Shown: positions 1 to 11,640 of the stretch, piece after piece | How the letters are laid out: each line of letters begins with the position of its first letter | Numbering within the stretch: position 1 is the first letter of the stretch | Source: Macrotrachela quadricornifera | Taxonomy: Eukaryota; Rotifera; Eurotatoria; Philodinida; Philodinidae | DNA: 64,000 nt | Assembly: GCA_022393335.1 (NCBI GenBank) | Contig: JAJEKB010021185.1 | Span: forward strand, 712,123 to 776,122 | Direction of reading: 5' to 3' | The notes under the pieces: generated by a model | Told to the model about the DNA's origin: nothing | What the model saw: only the letters and a program-made list of their open reading frames with translations | Database searches by the model: none | Made by a program: the position numbers and the translations under genes

Positions 1-254
1 GCATTCAACAAAAATAGTTCCTATCGAAATTTTATCATTATGATATTGGTTCAATAGTGATGAAATAGCATGGAGAGATAGAGAATTTTTTTTTCTCTAT
101 CATCCTATGTAAAAAGAAACTTTTATCAAGCTTAATATCTGGTATTAACATGTCGTTGCCACTACTTTTGGATACCCCTATGTAGTTGAGGCCTTTATGT
201 GAGCAATTTTTCAAACCACAATTCGAAAATACGATTTTGCTGAAATCGTGGATT

Positions 255-405
255 CTATGGGAAAAATTCCTTAAAAAATTTGATATCTCGGAAATAAAGA
301 CACAAGGGAATGAATCCTCTTAATGCTTTTCATACCTCATTGCGGTCTACTTATAGCCAAAAGATAGATTCTAAATGGCTTGAACATCTCGATATGTTCC
401 CTCGT
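255..405. repeat. Arm of a foldback repeat (ACGAGGGAAC-end family)
   Basis: The segment ends in GTTCCCTCGT at 396-405. Its interior (CCTCTTAATGCTTTTCATACC and nearby words) matches the right arm of the foldback element at 50834-51453. Only one arm is visible here; the partner arm is missing or lies left of the window. Boundaries on the inner side are approximate. Confidence 0.55.
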
Positions 406-411
406 AAGATA

Positions 412-1359
412 AAACGCGTCGCATTTCGTGATACAATACACGATAAACTAAAGGACTACACGAGGTGTTCGTGAAGACTCATTTCGCTCAATGGACCCAT
501 GACATATTCTGGAAAGATAGTTTGCACCCATCTTCTGGCACATCTATGATTTTTTCAGTAAATCATATAATTATTGCTTCAGTTTGATTCGCATTGATAA
601 TATCTAATATATAGTAAGATCCTAAGGTCCAATCGTTTCACGTTGGTTTGATCTCGATCATCGATTCATCTCTCAACATATTCTTGAATAACGATTAATC
701 GTAAAATAATCTTTAAAAAACAGACGTACGAAATTGTTGCTCAATCGAGTCATTTATATATAACTGTATCTGAAAAGCAAAACGACGAATGAATCGTTAG
801 CCAAAAGATTAGGACACATTCCCAACTGCGAAAGATATTCGTGCTAGAGTCTATGATACATGAATGCAACACATTTTATTTTACTATGTGATCATTCATT
901 TTTTCGACAAAAGACAAATGGTTTCTTTGAAACGAAGAGTACATTATCTGATAAATGACAGATATGAAATGCGCTCGCAAAAAATTAATTGATTGTAAAA
1001 CTTGTGTTTCCTATGCTTTGTTTATGTGGACTTTGTTGTTTTCGTTGCGACTGATTACAGATCCCCTATGAAGCACTTATGGTTTTTGTCAGAAATACAC
1101 TGAGTATCATTGAGCTGTCCATGAGCTTTTTACTCCATTTCTTGAACAAAAATAGGATTTGACTAGAGCTGCATCGACTAGTAAAGAAACTCGTCAAATC
1201 ATTTAGCTTCATTCATATTTTTTTTACTTACCATACTGAACTGCATCAACTAGATGATTGTGCCGGAAAATATAAGCTGTATAACAGTTCCATTCCACTG
1301 AATAGAAAAATGATTGTGCTTTATCACAAGAGTCTGTCAACTCGGTACGATTTATTTAG
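412..1359. other. Intergenic, nothing recognised
   Basis: AT-rich sequence with frequent stops in all frames. I looked for upstream exons (EGF-like or LDLa-like cysteine patterns) that could join the 7TM receptor at 1360 and found none that I could support. Confidence 0.4.
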
Positions 1360-2432
1360 TTCAAAATTATACTAGTTGTTCTATCGACGAAAAGTGTAAG
1401 CTGTACGTCAGAAACATTGGTTTTACTCTCGATGATATTTTACGTGACAAAATTCGACTAGACATGACGTTGAACAATCAATCATTCTTGGTAAAAATGA
1501 GCGCATCTCTGACAATGATTATATTCGTTGTGGGATTGATCAACGGTGTTTTCTCTCTGTTAACATTTCAAAGTAAAGATCTACGGAGAGTCGGCTGTGG
1601 ACTGTATCTTTTAGCATTATCGATCACATCTCTACTTACCATCACGATATTCACAGTCAAATTTTGGTATGTTGTTCTCACTCAAATGAGTGTGTCCATT
1701 AGTCTCTCTGTTCTTCGAGGAGGTTGTAAGTCGATCGAACCTGTTCTTAAACTTTTCGTGTATCTGAACGCGTGGCTTAATGCCTGTGTAGCTGTTGAGC
1801 GGGCAATTACTATTCTCAAAGGAATCAATTTCGACAAAAAGAAGAGCAAACGCATTGCTCAATGGGTAATTGTAATATTACCGTTCTGCATCATGAGTAC
1901 AATCATACATGAGTCTATATATCGTGAAGTGTTCGAAAATACAATATACAAGAAGAGGGCAGAGGGTGACGACAGTTCAGATGGTGACACGGTAGAGAAA
2001 TATTTTTGGTGTTTGACCCATTATTCTCGTTCTGTTCAAGATTACAATACGACCATCTTATTTTTTCATCTCCTTGTCCCGTTTACTGTTAATCTGTTGT
2101 CTGCTTTGTTCATGATTGTTAGAACTGCTCGACAACGATCAGTAACTCGAGTCAAACAATCTTACACAGAACATATTTATGAACAAATAAGTGAGCACAA
2201 ACATCTGGTGATCAGTTCTATAATTCTGCTCGTTCTGTCATTACCTCGTTTGATCATTTCATTATTATCTGGATGTATAAACGTATCTCATTATCCATGG
2301 CTGTATCTCAGTGGTTATTTCATTTCGTTTACTCCGTCAATGCTTATTTTCGTTGTGTATGTCGTTCCGTCAAAATTATATATGAAGAAATTTAAAGAGT
2401 CACTTAGGAATTTCCGAAAATATTTATATTAA
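1360..2432 (+). CDS. Rhodopsin-class 7TM receptor (FMRFamide-receptor-like), 5' end uncertain
   Basis: A single open frame encodes a plausible G-protein-coupled receptor of the plasma membrane. Counting from the in-frame ATG at 1464 there are seven hydrophobic segments: SLTMIIFVVGLINGVFSLL (TM1), GLYLLALSITSLLTITIF (TM2), a TM3 ending VERAI in place of DRY, TM4 WVIVILPFCIMSTII, TM5 FHLLVPFTVNLLSALFMIV, TM6 ISSIILLVLSLPRLIISLL and TM7 with VVPSKLY in place of NPxxY. A Cys at the TM3 start (GGCKSIEP) and one in loop 2 (YFWCLTH) can form the family disulphide. The frame is open upstream to a stop at 1311-1313 and contains SCSIDEKC. An acceptor-like TTTAG ends at 1359, so this may be the last exon of a longer protein with extra extracellular modules. 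If 1464 is the true start the product has 323 residues. The ligand cannot be named. Confidence 0.7.
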
Positions 2433-3468
2433 TAATCAATTTGTCGAACTTTCGTGAATTATTTTCAAAATATTTCGAACTTTTTAACATGCTTCTTATG
2501 GCAAATCCAAACGACATTGTTTATTTGCATAGATTGTGTAATGAGTCATCAAATGTAGTATCCGATTCGTATTCGTGTACAAGTAGCTTGTGTAAATAGA
2601 ATGATACATTTATTGTATTAAGATTTACAGTTTCATTTTTTGAAGCGATGGTTGTTCAGTAACAGATAGATTTAGTGAATTTGTGATATCTGTTCTAGTC
2701 GATAAAACTAGTCCATTTTCCTCTGATTACTAACGAAAGATATCTATGATTATATGTTCTGTTGATATGTAATTCTTAAGATTATTATCATTTTTTTGAA
2801 TCTTTAATTTGACAATTGTTACAATCTTTCTCGGCTTGATATAGCTTATGTGTTTATTCACGTTTCGTACATTTTTTTCTGTATCATGATTTGCTCTTCA
2901 TTCTGTTGTTGCATGCTTCGTTTATTTTAATTCTGTGAAAAATGGTTTAACTGAACAGTTTTTCTTTTTTTCACTCTAGATTTCTGTTTTTCAGAAATCA
3001 TTTTGAACAAATATCGACAGAGTCAAAACTATTTGACGGGATCATTCAGCAAAGTCGAAATCTGGATCATGGCAACCTCACCCTTACTCTCAGCATCAAA
3101 TAGAAAGAACATTCACACCTTCGTATACAATTTCAATTACTTTATTTGGATAAAACAATATTGTAAATGACAATTTTGCACATTCCAGAAACATTATAAC
3201 AAATCGTACATGATACATAGATTTAAACATCCGATTGATTGATAAATAGGAATTTCTTGCTTGATAGAGGCTAAGCAGCTACAGACTCCGATTGTTTTTT
3301 AACATTGCGCTTGTGTATTCCTACTGAAGTACCGAAAAAGATTGCTTGAAGAGTTCTCAGTTTAACACCGTCTCTCAGAAGAGCAATGACTACAAGGAAT
3401 TACAAGACATAAGATATCTTAAACGGGTTATCAGTACTATGGATGGAACGGAGACGAAAACCGTATTT
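2433..3468. other. Intergenic, 3' flank of the receptor
   Basis: T-rich, no gene recognised. It probably includes the receptor 3' UTR, but no clear AATAAA lies close behind the stop. Confidence 0.4.
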
Positions 3469-3837
3469 CGAAAACCGGTCTAAAATCGATATGCCGCTTT
3501 CACTTTGCTCAAAGTAAAACACCTTATCATTGTACTTTAGAAAATTCAGAGTGAAGTTAAACTAGATAAGTATATTAATAATGATATCCAGCGTAATTAT
3601 TCTTGATTTCGTTGTTAACATATACGAATTTCAGAATTTTGTTTGAGAAATAGTTTTTCTTTAACAGAATTTTGAAATTCGAAAAAATCAACACAGGAAT
3701 CAAAAATAATTACCTCGGATATCATTATCAATATACTTATTTAGTTTAACTCCATTCTGAAATTTCTAAAGTACAATGATAAAGTGTTTTACTTTGAGCA
3801 AAGTGAAAGCGTCATATCAAGTTTAGACTGGTTTTCG
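3469..3837. mobile_element. Palindromic MITE, about 370 bp
   Basis: The left end CGAAAACCGGTCTAAAATCG and the right end, read in reverse, CGAAAACCAGTCTAAACTTG are inverted copies. The match continues inward through GCTTTCACTTTGCTCAAAG and the AATTTC / GAAATT blocks, leaving a short A/T-rich loop near 3640. There is no coding capacity and I could not define a target duplication. The superfamily is unknown. Confidence 0.65.
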
Positions 3838-4451
3838 GTGGAACGGTTGCCGATTCAGAGCGGTTGCCGATTGATGCGATGAAGCGGTGAAAATACCGTC
3901 ATTGTTGCATCGCTAATCAGTACCTCGCATGCCAATATAATCTGATAAAGAAAGTTTTAAGGAGACTTATGCGGCTGGTCCATTTGAACTTGATCTGGTC
4001 ATTAAACATGTTCTGTACTCAATTTATGGTATTCACACGGATACGATGGGCCATTCTAAAATTTAAAACAATCAAACGAATGAGATTGTCAGAAATGATT
4101 CATATACGCCAACATTGTATTTTTTTGGTTCTTTAATTGGAGCAAGATATGTATCATGTGTAGACATGGACCAAACCCCAACCGTTTGAACTCGCTACTC
4201 TTCAGATTGAACTCGACTTGAACTCGTCTCGAACTGGAGTTTATAGGTTCGAGTTCGAGTCAAGTTCAATTTTGCAATAATGTAGTTCGGCTTCAGTAGG
4301 TGAATTTTGATTAAGTATGCACCAAATCAAATTCCAGTCCAATCCAAATTCCTAGATTTGACTGTAGTTGGATTTGGATTTGATCATATTTGACTTGGAT
4401 TTCGTAAAATTTGTTTGAAACGAATGAGATCAAAATCGAATTTGCTATTTA

Positions 4452-4700
4452 ATGAGGTATCACCCCGTCCTCATCTGCTATTATTTAGAGCTCTCTTCTG
4501 GTCCTCACATCCCACTCTTTCGAGGTACCCTTAGATCCTTCACTGTTATACTCTGGGGGTACGCCCGGATCCTCAACTACTATAGTATGGGGGCATCCTT
4601 GAGTCCTCAAGTGCTATACTATGCGGGTATCCTTGGATCCTCAACTGTTATACTAAAGGTGTACCCTCGTATACTCAAATACTATGCTCTGGAGTACACT
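4452..4700. repeat. Tandem repeat, about 38-bp unit (GGTACCC/GTCCTCAACT type)
   Basis: About six degenerate units of the form GGGGTACCCTTGGATCCTCAA followed by CTGTTATACTAT. The same unit recurs in direct orientation at 55265-55590 and inverted at 56505-56690. The open frame across it is a by-product of the repeat and has no protein-like features. Confidence 0.65.
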
Positions 4701-4724
4701 AAAAAAACTGTACAATAATAAACC

Positions 4725-5060
4725 CTTAAAGGGTTTATAAAAGTTCAACGTATAATAAACCCTTTTTACCGTATATTAAAATATTTATAAACCTCTCTTC
4801 ACCAACTCCTGTTAAGCGTTTATAAAAGCATTTAGGAGACGTTACTGTATTCCAGAAGAGTTCATGAAAGTGTTTTGGAAATTTTATTATACGAAAGAAG
4901 GGTTTATAAAAAGTTTTGGAAGATGTTGTCATGCCCTGAATGGGTTTATGAAAGAGTTTTTGAAATGTTGTTATCCCCGAAAAAATTTCTGAAAGCGTTT
5001 AGGAAGTGTTGATATACCATGAAAGGATTTACGAAGGCGTTAAGGCAAAGTACAGATATC
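4725..5060. repeat. Tandem repeat, about 54-bp unit
   Basis: Degenerate units built on GGGTTTATAAAAGTTTTGGAA followed by a GTTGTTATACCC-like half. About six copies follow directly after the 38-bp array. No coding function is visible. Confidence 0.55.
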
Positions 5061-6163
5061 CAAAACTATTCCTAAATCATTTTTAGGGTAGTTGAAAATC
5101 TTCTACACTCTTTCTTAAAGCCTTTCTGGGTATCTCACTTCTGCTGTGTGTCGATGGACTATTCCATTCTCTCGCTCTCCCACTGAATTCACCGGTCAGA
5201 GTCGTGTCTTCGACAATGAACAGGAGCAATCACAGTGTTTTTTTTTTGTGTATATCGACCTTTGTAACATTGAGATATTTTCAGAGTACTAGTGCAACTT
5301 CATCATTGTGATTTGATTCCATCTGATAAAAAGAGTTAAAAGGGGGAACCTTAACACTATTCCAGAGCTCTCCTACTTCTATAAAAACATAGGCAGAACT
5401 CTCTACCTTAAACCTAAATCAACTATTTCAAGTACTCGGGTTCCTCATCCTTGAACATTGTATGTGAGAACATTCAAAGAGACAAGCTGATTATTTGAAT
5501 GGACAATCATTCAGCCAAAATCGGCTCTATACATCTCTGCACCGTTGCTAGAAGACTACAATAGTTAATCATCTATAAAGCTAACAATTTGAGCTGAACT
5601 GCTATAGAAGAAGAAGGGGCGTGAGGAATAAGGGGAAGCGTTTATATCGAGAGAAAAAGAAGACTCAGACAACATTGCCTACAAGATCCATTGATTGGTT
5701 GTAGATCTAAGACGAGGAGAGGTACCTTAGAGAGCCAATTCGTTCTTGTCTGTTTTGACCTTTTGTTATGCATCGCTAAGAAAGAACGAAAAGTATCTAT
5801 TTTAATTGTGTCTTATGATTTGAGATAGTGACATAGATTAAAAGTTTTTAGAAGGTAACGCAAACAGATCGCATGTCCTTGACTCTTCAAAACAACTGTT
5901 TTATATAATAGTATACCGATTCTAGAATGTTGAAAAGAGATCTCAATTTACTTCACGACTCTGAAGTCCAAAGTTTATTTATGAACGAGCGCAAAACTAG
6001 CAGTTATTGTTTAGAATCTGGAAGTTATGGCACGTCATCCCGTGGAGTACGAATTTCGCCAGTATTGACCGTGGTTTTAAACCTAGCAGAAATGTGAAAA
6101 AATGTGAAGTTAATTTAGGCTCAAGTTCACGACTGCATCACGTATTGTTCAGTAAAACACTGA
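5061..6163. other. Intergenic, nothing recognised
   Basis: No gene, RNA or repeat structure that I can support. Confidence 0.4.
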
Positions 6164-6401
6164 ATGATGGTAGCACGACAGGTAAAAATGGATGATTGTT
6201 GTGGCCGACCATCAGAGAGAAACAATTTTAGCTTCTGCTGTATGATCATTAGCTGCTTAAGAACTAGTAAACTATCCGCACTAGTAGCCATTGTCATCTT
6301 GATGGTGAATGTTCTATCACTGATCGAGACGAAGGCAGATCATAGAAAAACTTATTTACCGAGCAGACAAAATACTACGCAAATTATTGTTTGCGTACCA
6401 G
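6164..6401 (+). CDS. Candidate isolated first exon of a membrane protein
   Basis: An ATG at 6164 opens a frame with a Cys-rich N-terminal part and one strong hydrophobic stretch, LSALVAIVILMVNVLSLI (about residues 38-55), followed by a polar segment. A good donor, CCAG then GTAGAT, falls at 6401/6402, so the exon would end in phase 1. This resembles the cytoplasmic/TM start of a type II membrane protein, like the NHL gene at 25.2 kb, but I found no matching second exon downstream before the satellite at 7.6 kb. It could be a stranded exon of a gene disrupted by the array, or chance. Confidence 0.25.
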
Positions 6402-7644
6402 GTAGATGGTTAAGTATCGACTGTTTTATTTTATAAAGTTGCGATGAGGTCTTTTTCTCCCTCTTTTTATTGTTGCACATTTGAATATGTGCAACCTACA
6501 GCAAGTTATGTAAACAACACGCCATCTTTGGTTACTTTCATTAGCAGCTCACAATGGTGCACATTAGTTTAGACTATATATATATACGCAATTGAGAGTG
6601 GCAGCGAGCGAAAACGAAGCCCTTGAAGTCACTCTCACTCTCAGCAGTAGCAGCAGAAGAAGAAAAAGAAGAAAAAGAAAAAGATGGCTGTAATAGAAAG
6701 ATGAAGTGAGGGTCGCTTGAAACTTTGATGAAGTACAATTATGATGCAGCGTATTGAATGAAAGGAAAAAAAATGATTTTTATTATTATTGCTTATTCAA
6801 AAGACGTAGCTGGAAGACCTACTAACGCCAACGATTAATAATCAAAACGTGCAATTTCTTTTCTTGCAGAATAATGTGAAGAATATGTTTCTAGTCAAAC
6901 TTTGTAAGATGGGTTATTGTAGAGAAATGTTGAACTTTGAAAATGATTGAAGGAAGTTTCAGCAAGTGAATGTTATGAAGATGGTTTGCTGTGGTTGATC
7001 GTCGCAAGCTTATTTTAACTTTGAATTGAGATTTTGCTTGATGGTATCTATCCAGTGTTTTATTGAGGGTGAGATGTGAGAGAACCACGTAATCGAATTT
7101 CAAATGAAAAAAAAATACGAAGATGGCGCTCTGGCGCTAGAGTTGTGCTTGAAACATGGAAGGATTCAGTATCCTATACTTGTGAAGTGAAGACCAGTAC
7201 AAAACATACTGGTATCTTATGAGACTCTCAACCTCGGAAAATGGAAACTCGTTGCGGCAGTTCAAAGTTCTTCTGATTATGTTAGAGGAATATTCTAAAA
7301 CCTCACGTCCCTACCTTCAATGAAACTTATAACCGACTGAATGTGTGATTATCAATTTACGAAGACGAAAATAAAATAGTGGAAAAAATGAGAGGAAAAA
7401 GTAAACTATTCGTTAATGTTCGTTGATGTCCATGATGATTGATGGCAATGTTCATTTTTTGGTGAAACGTGCCATATTTTCTACGAAGAAAAAAAAATGA
7501 TAAATTAATTCAATACAGTAAAATATTGAAAATAATAAACACAAAAAAGAATATGCGGATGATGGTATAACATATCACGACATTTTTTCGGTGAATTATC
7601 CTCAAAAATACCATATAGACCCTACGTACCTGGCTTATTTCACA
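6402..7644. other. Non-coding stretch with TATA-like box and purine tract
   Basis: An alternating TATATATATATA lies near 6580. It is followed by an (AGC)n/GAAGAAGAAA purine tract at about 6640-6690. This looks promoter-like, but only a five-codon frame follows (an ATG at 6693). No gene is assigned. Confidence 0.3.
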
Positions 7645-10600
7645 ATGCATTCAAATATTCTTCTCACTCCGAGGATACGACGAATGCACTTGTAGCTACA
7701 ATCAAAGGTCGCATAACAAATTAATAATTCGATCTAAGATTCTATTCAAATATTTTGCTATATTCAAAGCATGAATTTGGAGTTAATGACATATTCGACG
7801 AATACAAGACAACTCAATAGTTTCTTACACGACTCTATTCAGATATTTTACTAAATTTGAAGCATAAATGTCGAGTCCATCACATGATCGACGAACACAC
7901 GACATATAAATAATACAAACGAAGATTCTATTCATATATTTTGCTCGATAAAAGGCGAACATTTTAAATAGATTAGATGATCGATGAAAACGTGAAAAAT
8001 GAATAATTCTCACCAAGATTTTATTCAAACATTTTCCTCAATTTGAACCAAAGATTCGAGTTGGTTACAAAATTGACAAACACACAACACATGTACAATT
8101 CATACGAAGATTTTAGTCCAATATATTGCTGAATTCAAAGGAAAGACTGGCAGTTGATTAGTTGATTCACCAACATACGACGAGCGAAAAAATACTACCA
8201 AGATTCTATCCAAAAATTTTCGTTAATTCGAAGCAAACATTTAGAGTTCATTACATGTCAAATGAACAAACAAAAAATAAATAACTCATAAGAAGATTCC
8301 ATTCAAATATTTTGCTCAAGTCGAAGCAACAATTGGATTTGGTAACATGACCGATCAACATACGGTGAATGTATAATTAATACCAAGATTCTATTCAAAA
8401 ATTGGGCTCAATTCCGCCCAAAGATTTCGACTTGATTATATAATCTATAAGCACATCACAAATGAATAACTCATATGACGGTTCTATTGAAATATTTTAC
8501 AGAACTTCAAGCATAAATTTCGAGTTGATTACAAGATCGACTTACACACAATAAATGATTAATTAAAACGAAGATTCTATTCAGATATTTTGCTGAATTT
8601 AAAGGAAAGATATAGAGTTGATTACATGACCCACGAAGATACAACAAATGAATAATTCATAGCATGATTGCATTCAAATAATTTGCTGAATTCGAAGCAA
8701 ATATTTAAATTGATTACATAACCGACCAACCCCATGACGAATGAATGGTTCAAACAAAGGCTCTATTCAAATATTTTCCTCAATTCGAAGCACATATTTG
8801 AAATTGATTACATGATCAATCATTACACAACAAATGAATAATTCAAACGATGATACTATTCAAATATTTTACTCATTTCGCATCAAAGATGTGTAGTTCA
8901 TTACATCATCAACGAACACACGACAAATGAATAAGTCATAAGATGATTGCATTCAAATAAATTCCTTAATCTGAAGTAAAGATTGAAGTTAATTATGTAA
9001 TCGATGAATACCCAGCAAATGAGTAGTTTATATCAAGATTCTATTGAAATATTATGTTTAATTTGAAGCAAAGATTCGTGTTGATTATATCATCGGCAAA
9101 CATACAACACTTGAATTATTCATACGAAGATTCTATTCAAATATTTTACTCAATTCAAAGTAAGGATTTGAAGTCGATTAGACGATCACCGAAGACACGA
9201 CAACTAAATAATTAATACTAAGAATCTATTTAAAAAGTTTGCTCAATTCAAAGTAAGGATTTGAAGTCGATCAGACAATCACTGAAGACACGACAACTAA
9301 ATAATTAATACCAAGAATCTATTTAAAAATTTTGCTCAATTCATAGCAAATATTTAAAGTTGGTTATATGATCAACGAAAAGACGACAAATGAACGATTT
9401 ATACGATGAATCTATTGAAATATGTTGCTCAATTTAAAGTAAAAATTGAGAGCTGATTACACAATCGATAAACACACCACAACTAAATAAGTAATAGGAA
9501 GATTCTATTCAAATATTTGCTGTATTCGTAGTAAAGATTTGCAGCTATTTTTATGATTGAGGAAAACTAGCAAATCAATAATTAATAATAAGATTCTACT
9601 GAAATATTTTACTTTATTCGAAGTAAAGATTTGGAGTTGTTTGCATGATCGACGAATACATGACAAATGAATAATTCATAACAAGATTCTATTCCAACAT
9701 TTTGTTTAATTTGTACAAAAAATTCGCCTTGATTGCATAATCGACAAATACACGACAAATGAATCGTTCAAACAAAAGTGCTGTTGGAGTATCTGCTGAA
9801 TTCAAAGCAAAATTTTAGACTTGATTACATGATCAGCGAGCAAATGACAAACGAATAATTCAAACGACGATTCTATTCTAATATTTTGTTCAATTCGAAA
9901 CAAAGATTAAAGCTAGTTACATGATCGACGAATACATGACAAGTAAATAATTCATACGAAGATTCTATTCAAATATTTTGCTCAGTTCGAAACAAATATT
10001 TAGAGAGAATTATATGATCGATGAACACGTCAATGGAATAATTGATAGTAAGCTTCTATTGAAATATTGTGGTTAATTCCAAGCAATGATTTGGAGTTAA
10101 ACACAAGATCAAGAAACAGACGAAAAATGAATGAGTCGTAAGACAACTACATTCAAATATTTTGCTCAAGTCAAAGCAAAAATTTGCAGTTGATTACATG
10201 ATAGACGAAAAGGCGATAAGCGTGTAAGTCGTACTAAGCTGCTATTCAAATACTTTGCTCAATTCGAAGCAAAAATTTGCTTCCGATTAGATGAGAGACC
10301 AATATACGACAAATGAATGATTCATAAGACGATTGCATGCAAACATTTTGCTGATTTCGAAGCAAATTTTCGCTTTTGATTATATGATTGATCAATATAC
10401 CACAAATGAATGATTCATAAAACAATTGTATTCAAATATTCTGTCGATTTCAAAGCAACGATTTGCTTTTTATTAGATGGTTGATCAATATAGGACAAAT
10501 GAATGATTCATAAGAAGATTACATTCACATATTTTTTGCTCAATTCGAAGCAAAAATTTGGAGTTGATTACATGACCGATGAAAAGACAATAATTGTATG

Positions 10601-10879
10601 ATTTGTACCAGATGCTATTAAAATATTTTGCTCAATATGAAGCAAAGATTTGCTTTTGATTATATGATAGACCAATATACGACAAATGAATGATTCATAT
10701 AAAGATTTTATTCAAATATTCTGCTGAATTCGAAGCAAATGTTTCTAGTTGTTGTCAAGATCACGAAACATTCAGTAAATGAATAATTTAGATAAAGCTT
10801 CTATTCAAATTTTATGTTGAATTCGATGCAAAGATTTATAGCTCATTACAAAATTGATGAGCACACGAGAGATGCATAC

Positions 10880-11640
10880 TTGAAACAAAGAACTAATTCA
10901 AATATGTGACACACTTGAAAGTAAATTCTTCGAGCCGATTGTACAATCAAAAATTACTGACAAACGAATAGTAGAAACAACGTTTATATTCAAATATTTC
11001 CCTCCCATTGAAGGAAATATTTGAAGTCGGAGACATAGACGGCGGATAAATGGTAAATGAAAAATTTTAATCACGGTTGTATTCAAATACGTTCGTTAAT
11101 TCCAAAGAAAAGACTACAGTTTATAGCATGACGGAAGATGACATGAGAAACGAATATTTCATACGAATATTCTATTCAATTTTTACCCTCAACTGGAGCT
11201 AAAATTTGGGTTGCTAACATACCACACATTCCACTACAAATGAATAGTTTGAATCATCGTTTTGTTAAAGTATTTTCCTCGCTTGGAAAAAATGGTGAGA
11301 ATTAACAACATGACTGAAGATCCCATGTTAAACGAATAATTGTGAGCAAGATCTTTTTCGAATATCTTGCTTGCATTGAAAAAAGACAGAAATGCGTATA
11401 TGATCGATGAATACACCGGAAGTGAACAAGTTTTAGCAAAAATCTGTATAACTAATAGACTAACATTGAAAAAAAAATCGAATTTCGTGAAACGCTCGAC
11501 GGATTCACAATAAATGAATAATCCCAACAAAGGATCTAATTGAATATTGTGATAACTTAGAAGATAAGGATCAGGACTAACGACACTACCGACTATTGCA
11601 TGTCGGTTGAAAAATTCTAACGAGGATTCTGTCGAATATA
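10880..11640. repeat. Higher-order block, copy 1, inside the 93-bp satellite
   Basis: These units depart from the array consensus and match, unit by unit and in the same order, the block at 15146-15890. Both contain, for example, GTTTATAG(C/T)A followed by ATTC/ACTGAAT, then ACATGACTGAAGATC or GCATGACTGAAGATC, then TGTGAG(C/T)AA. Confidence 0.65.
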
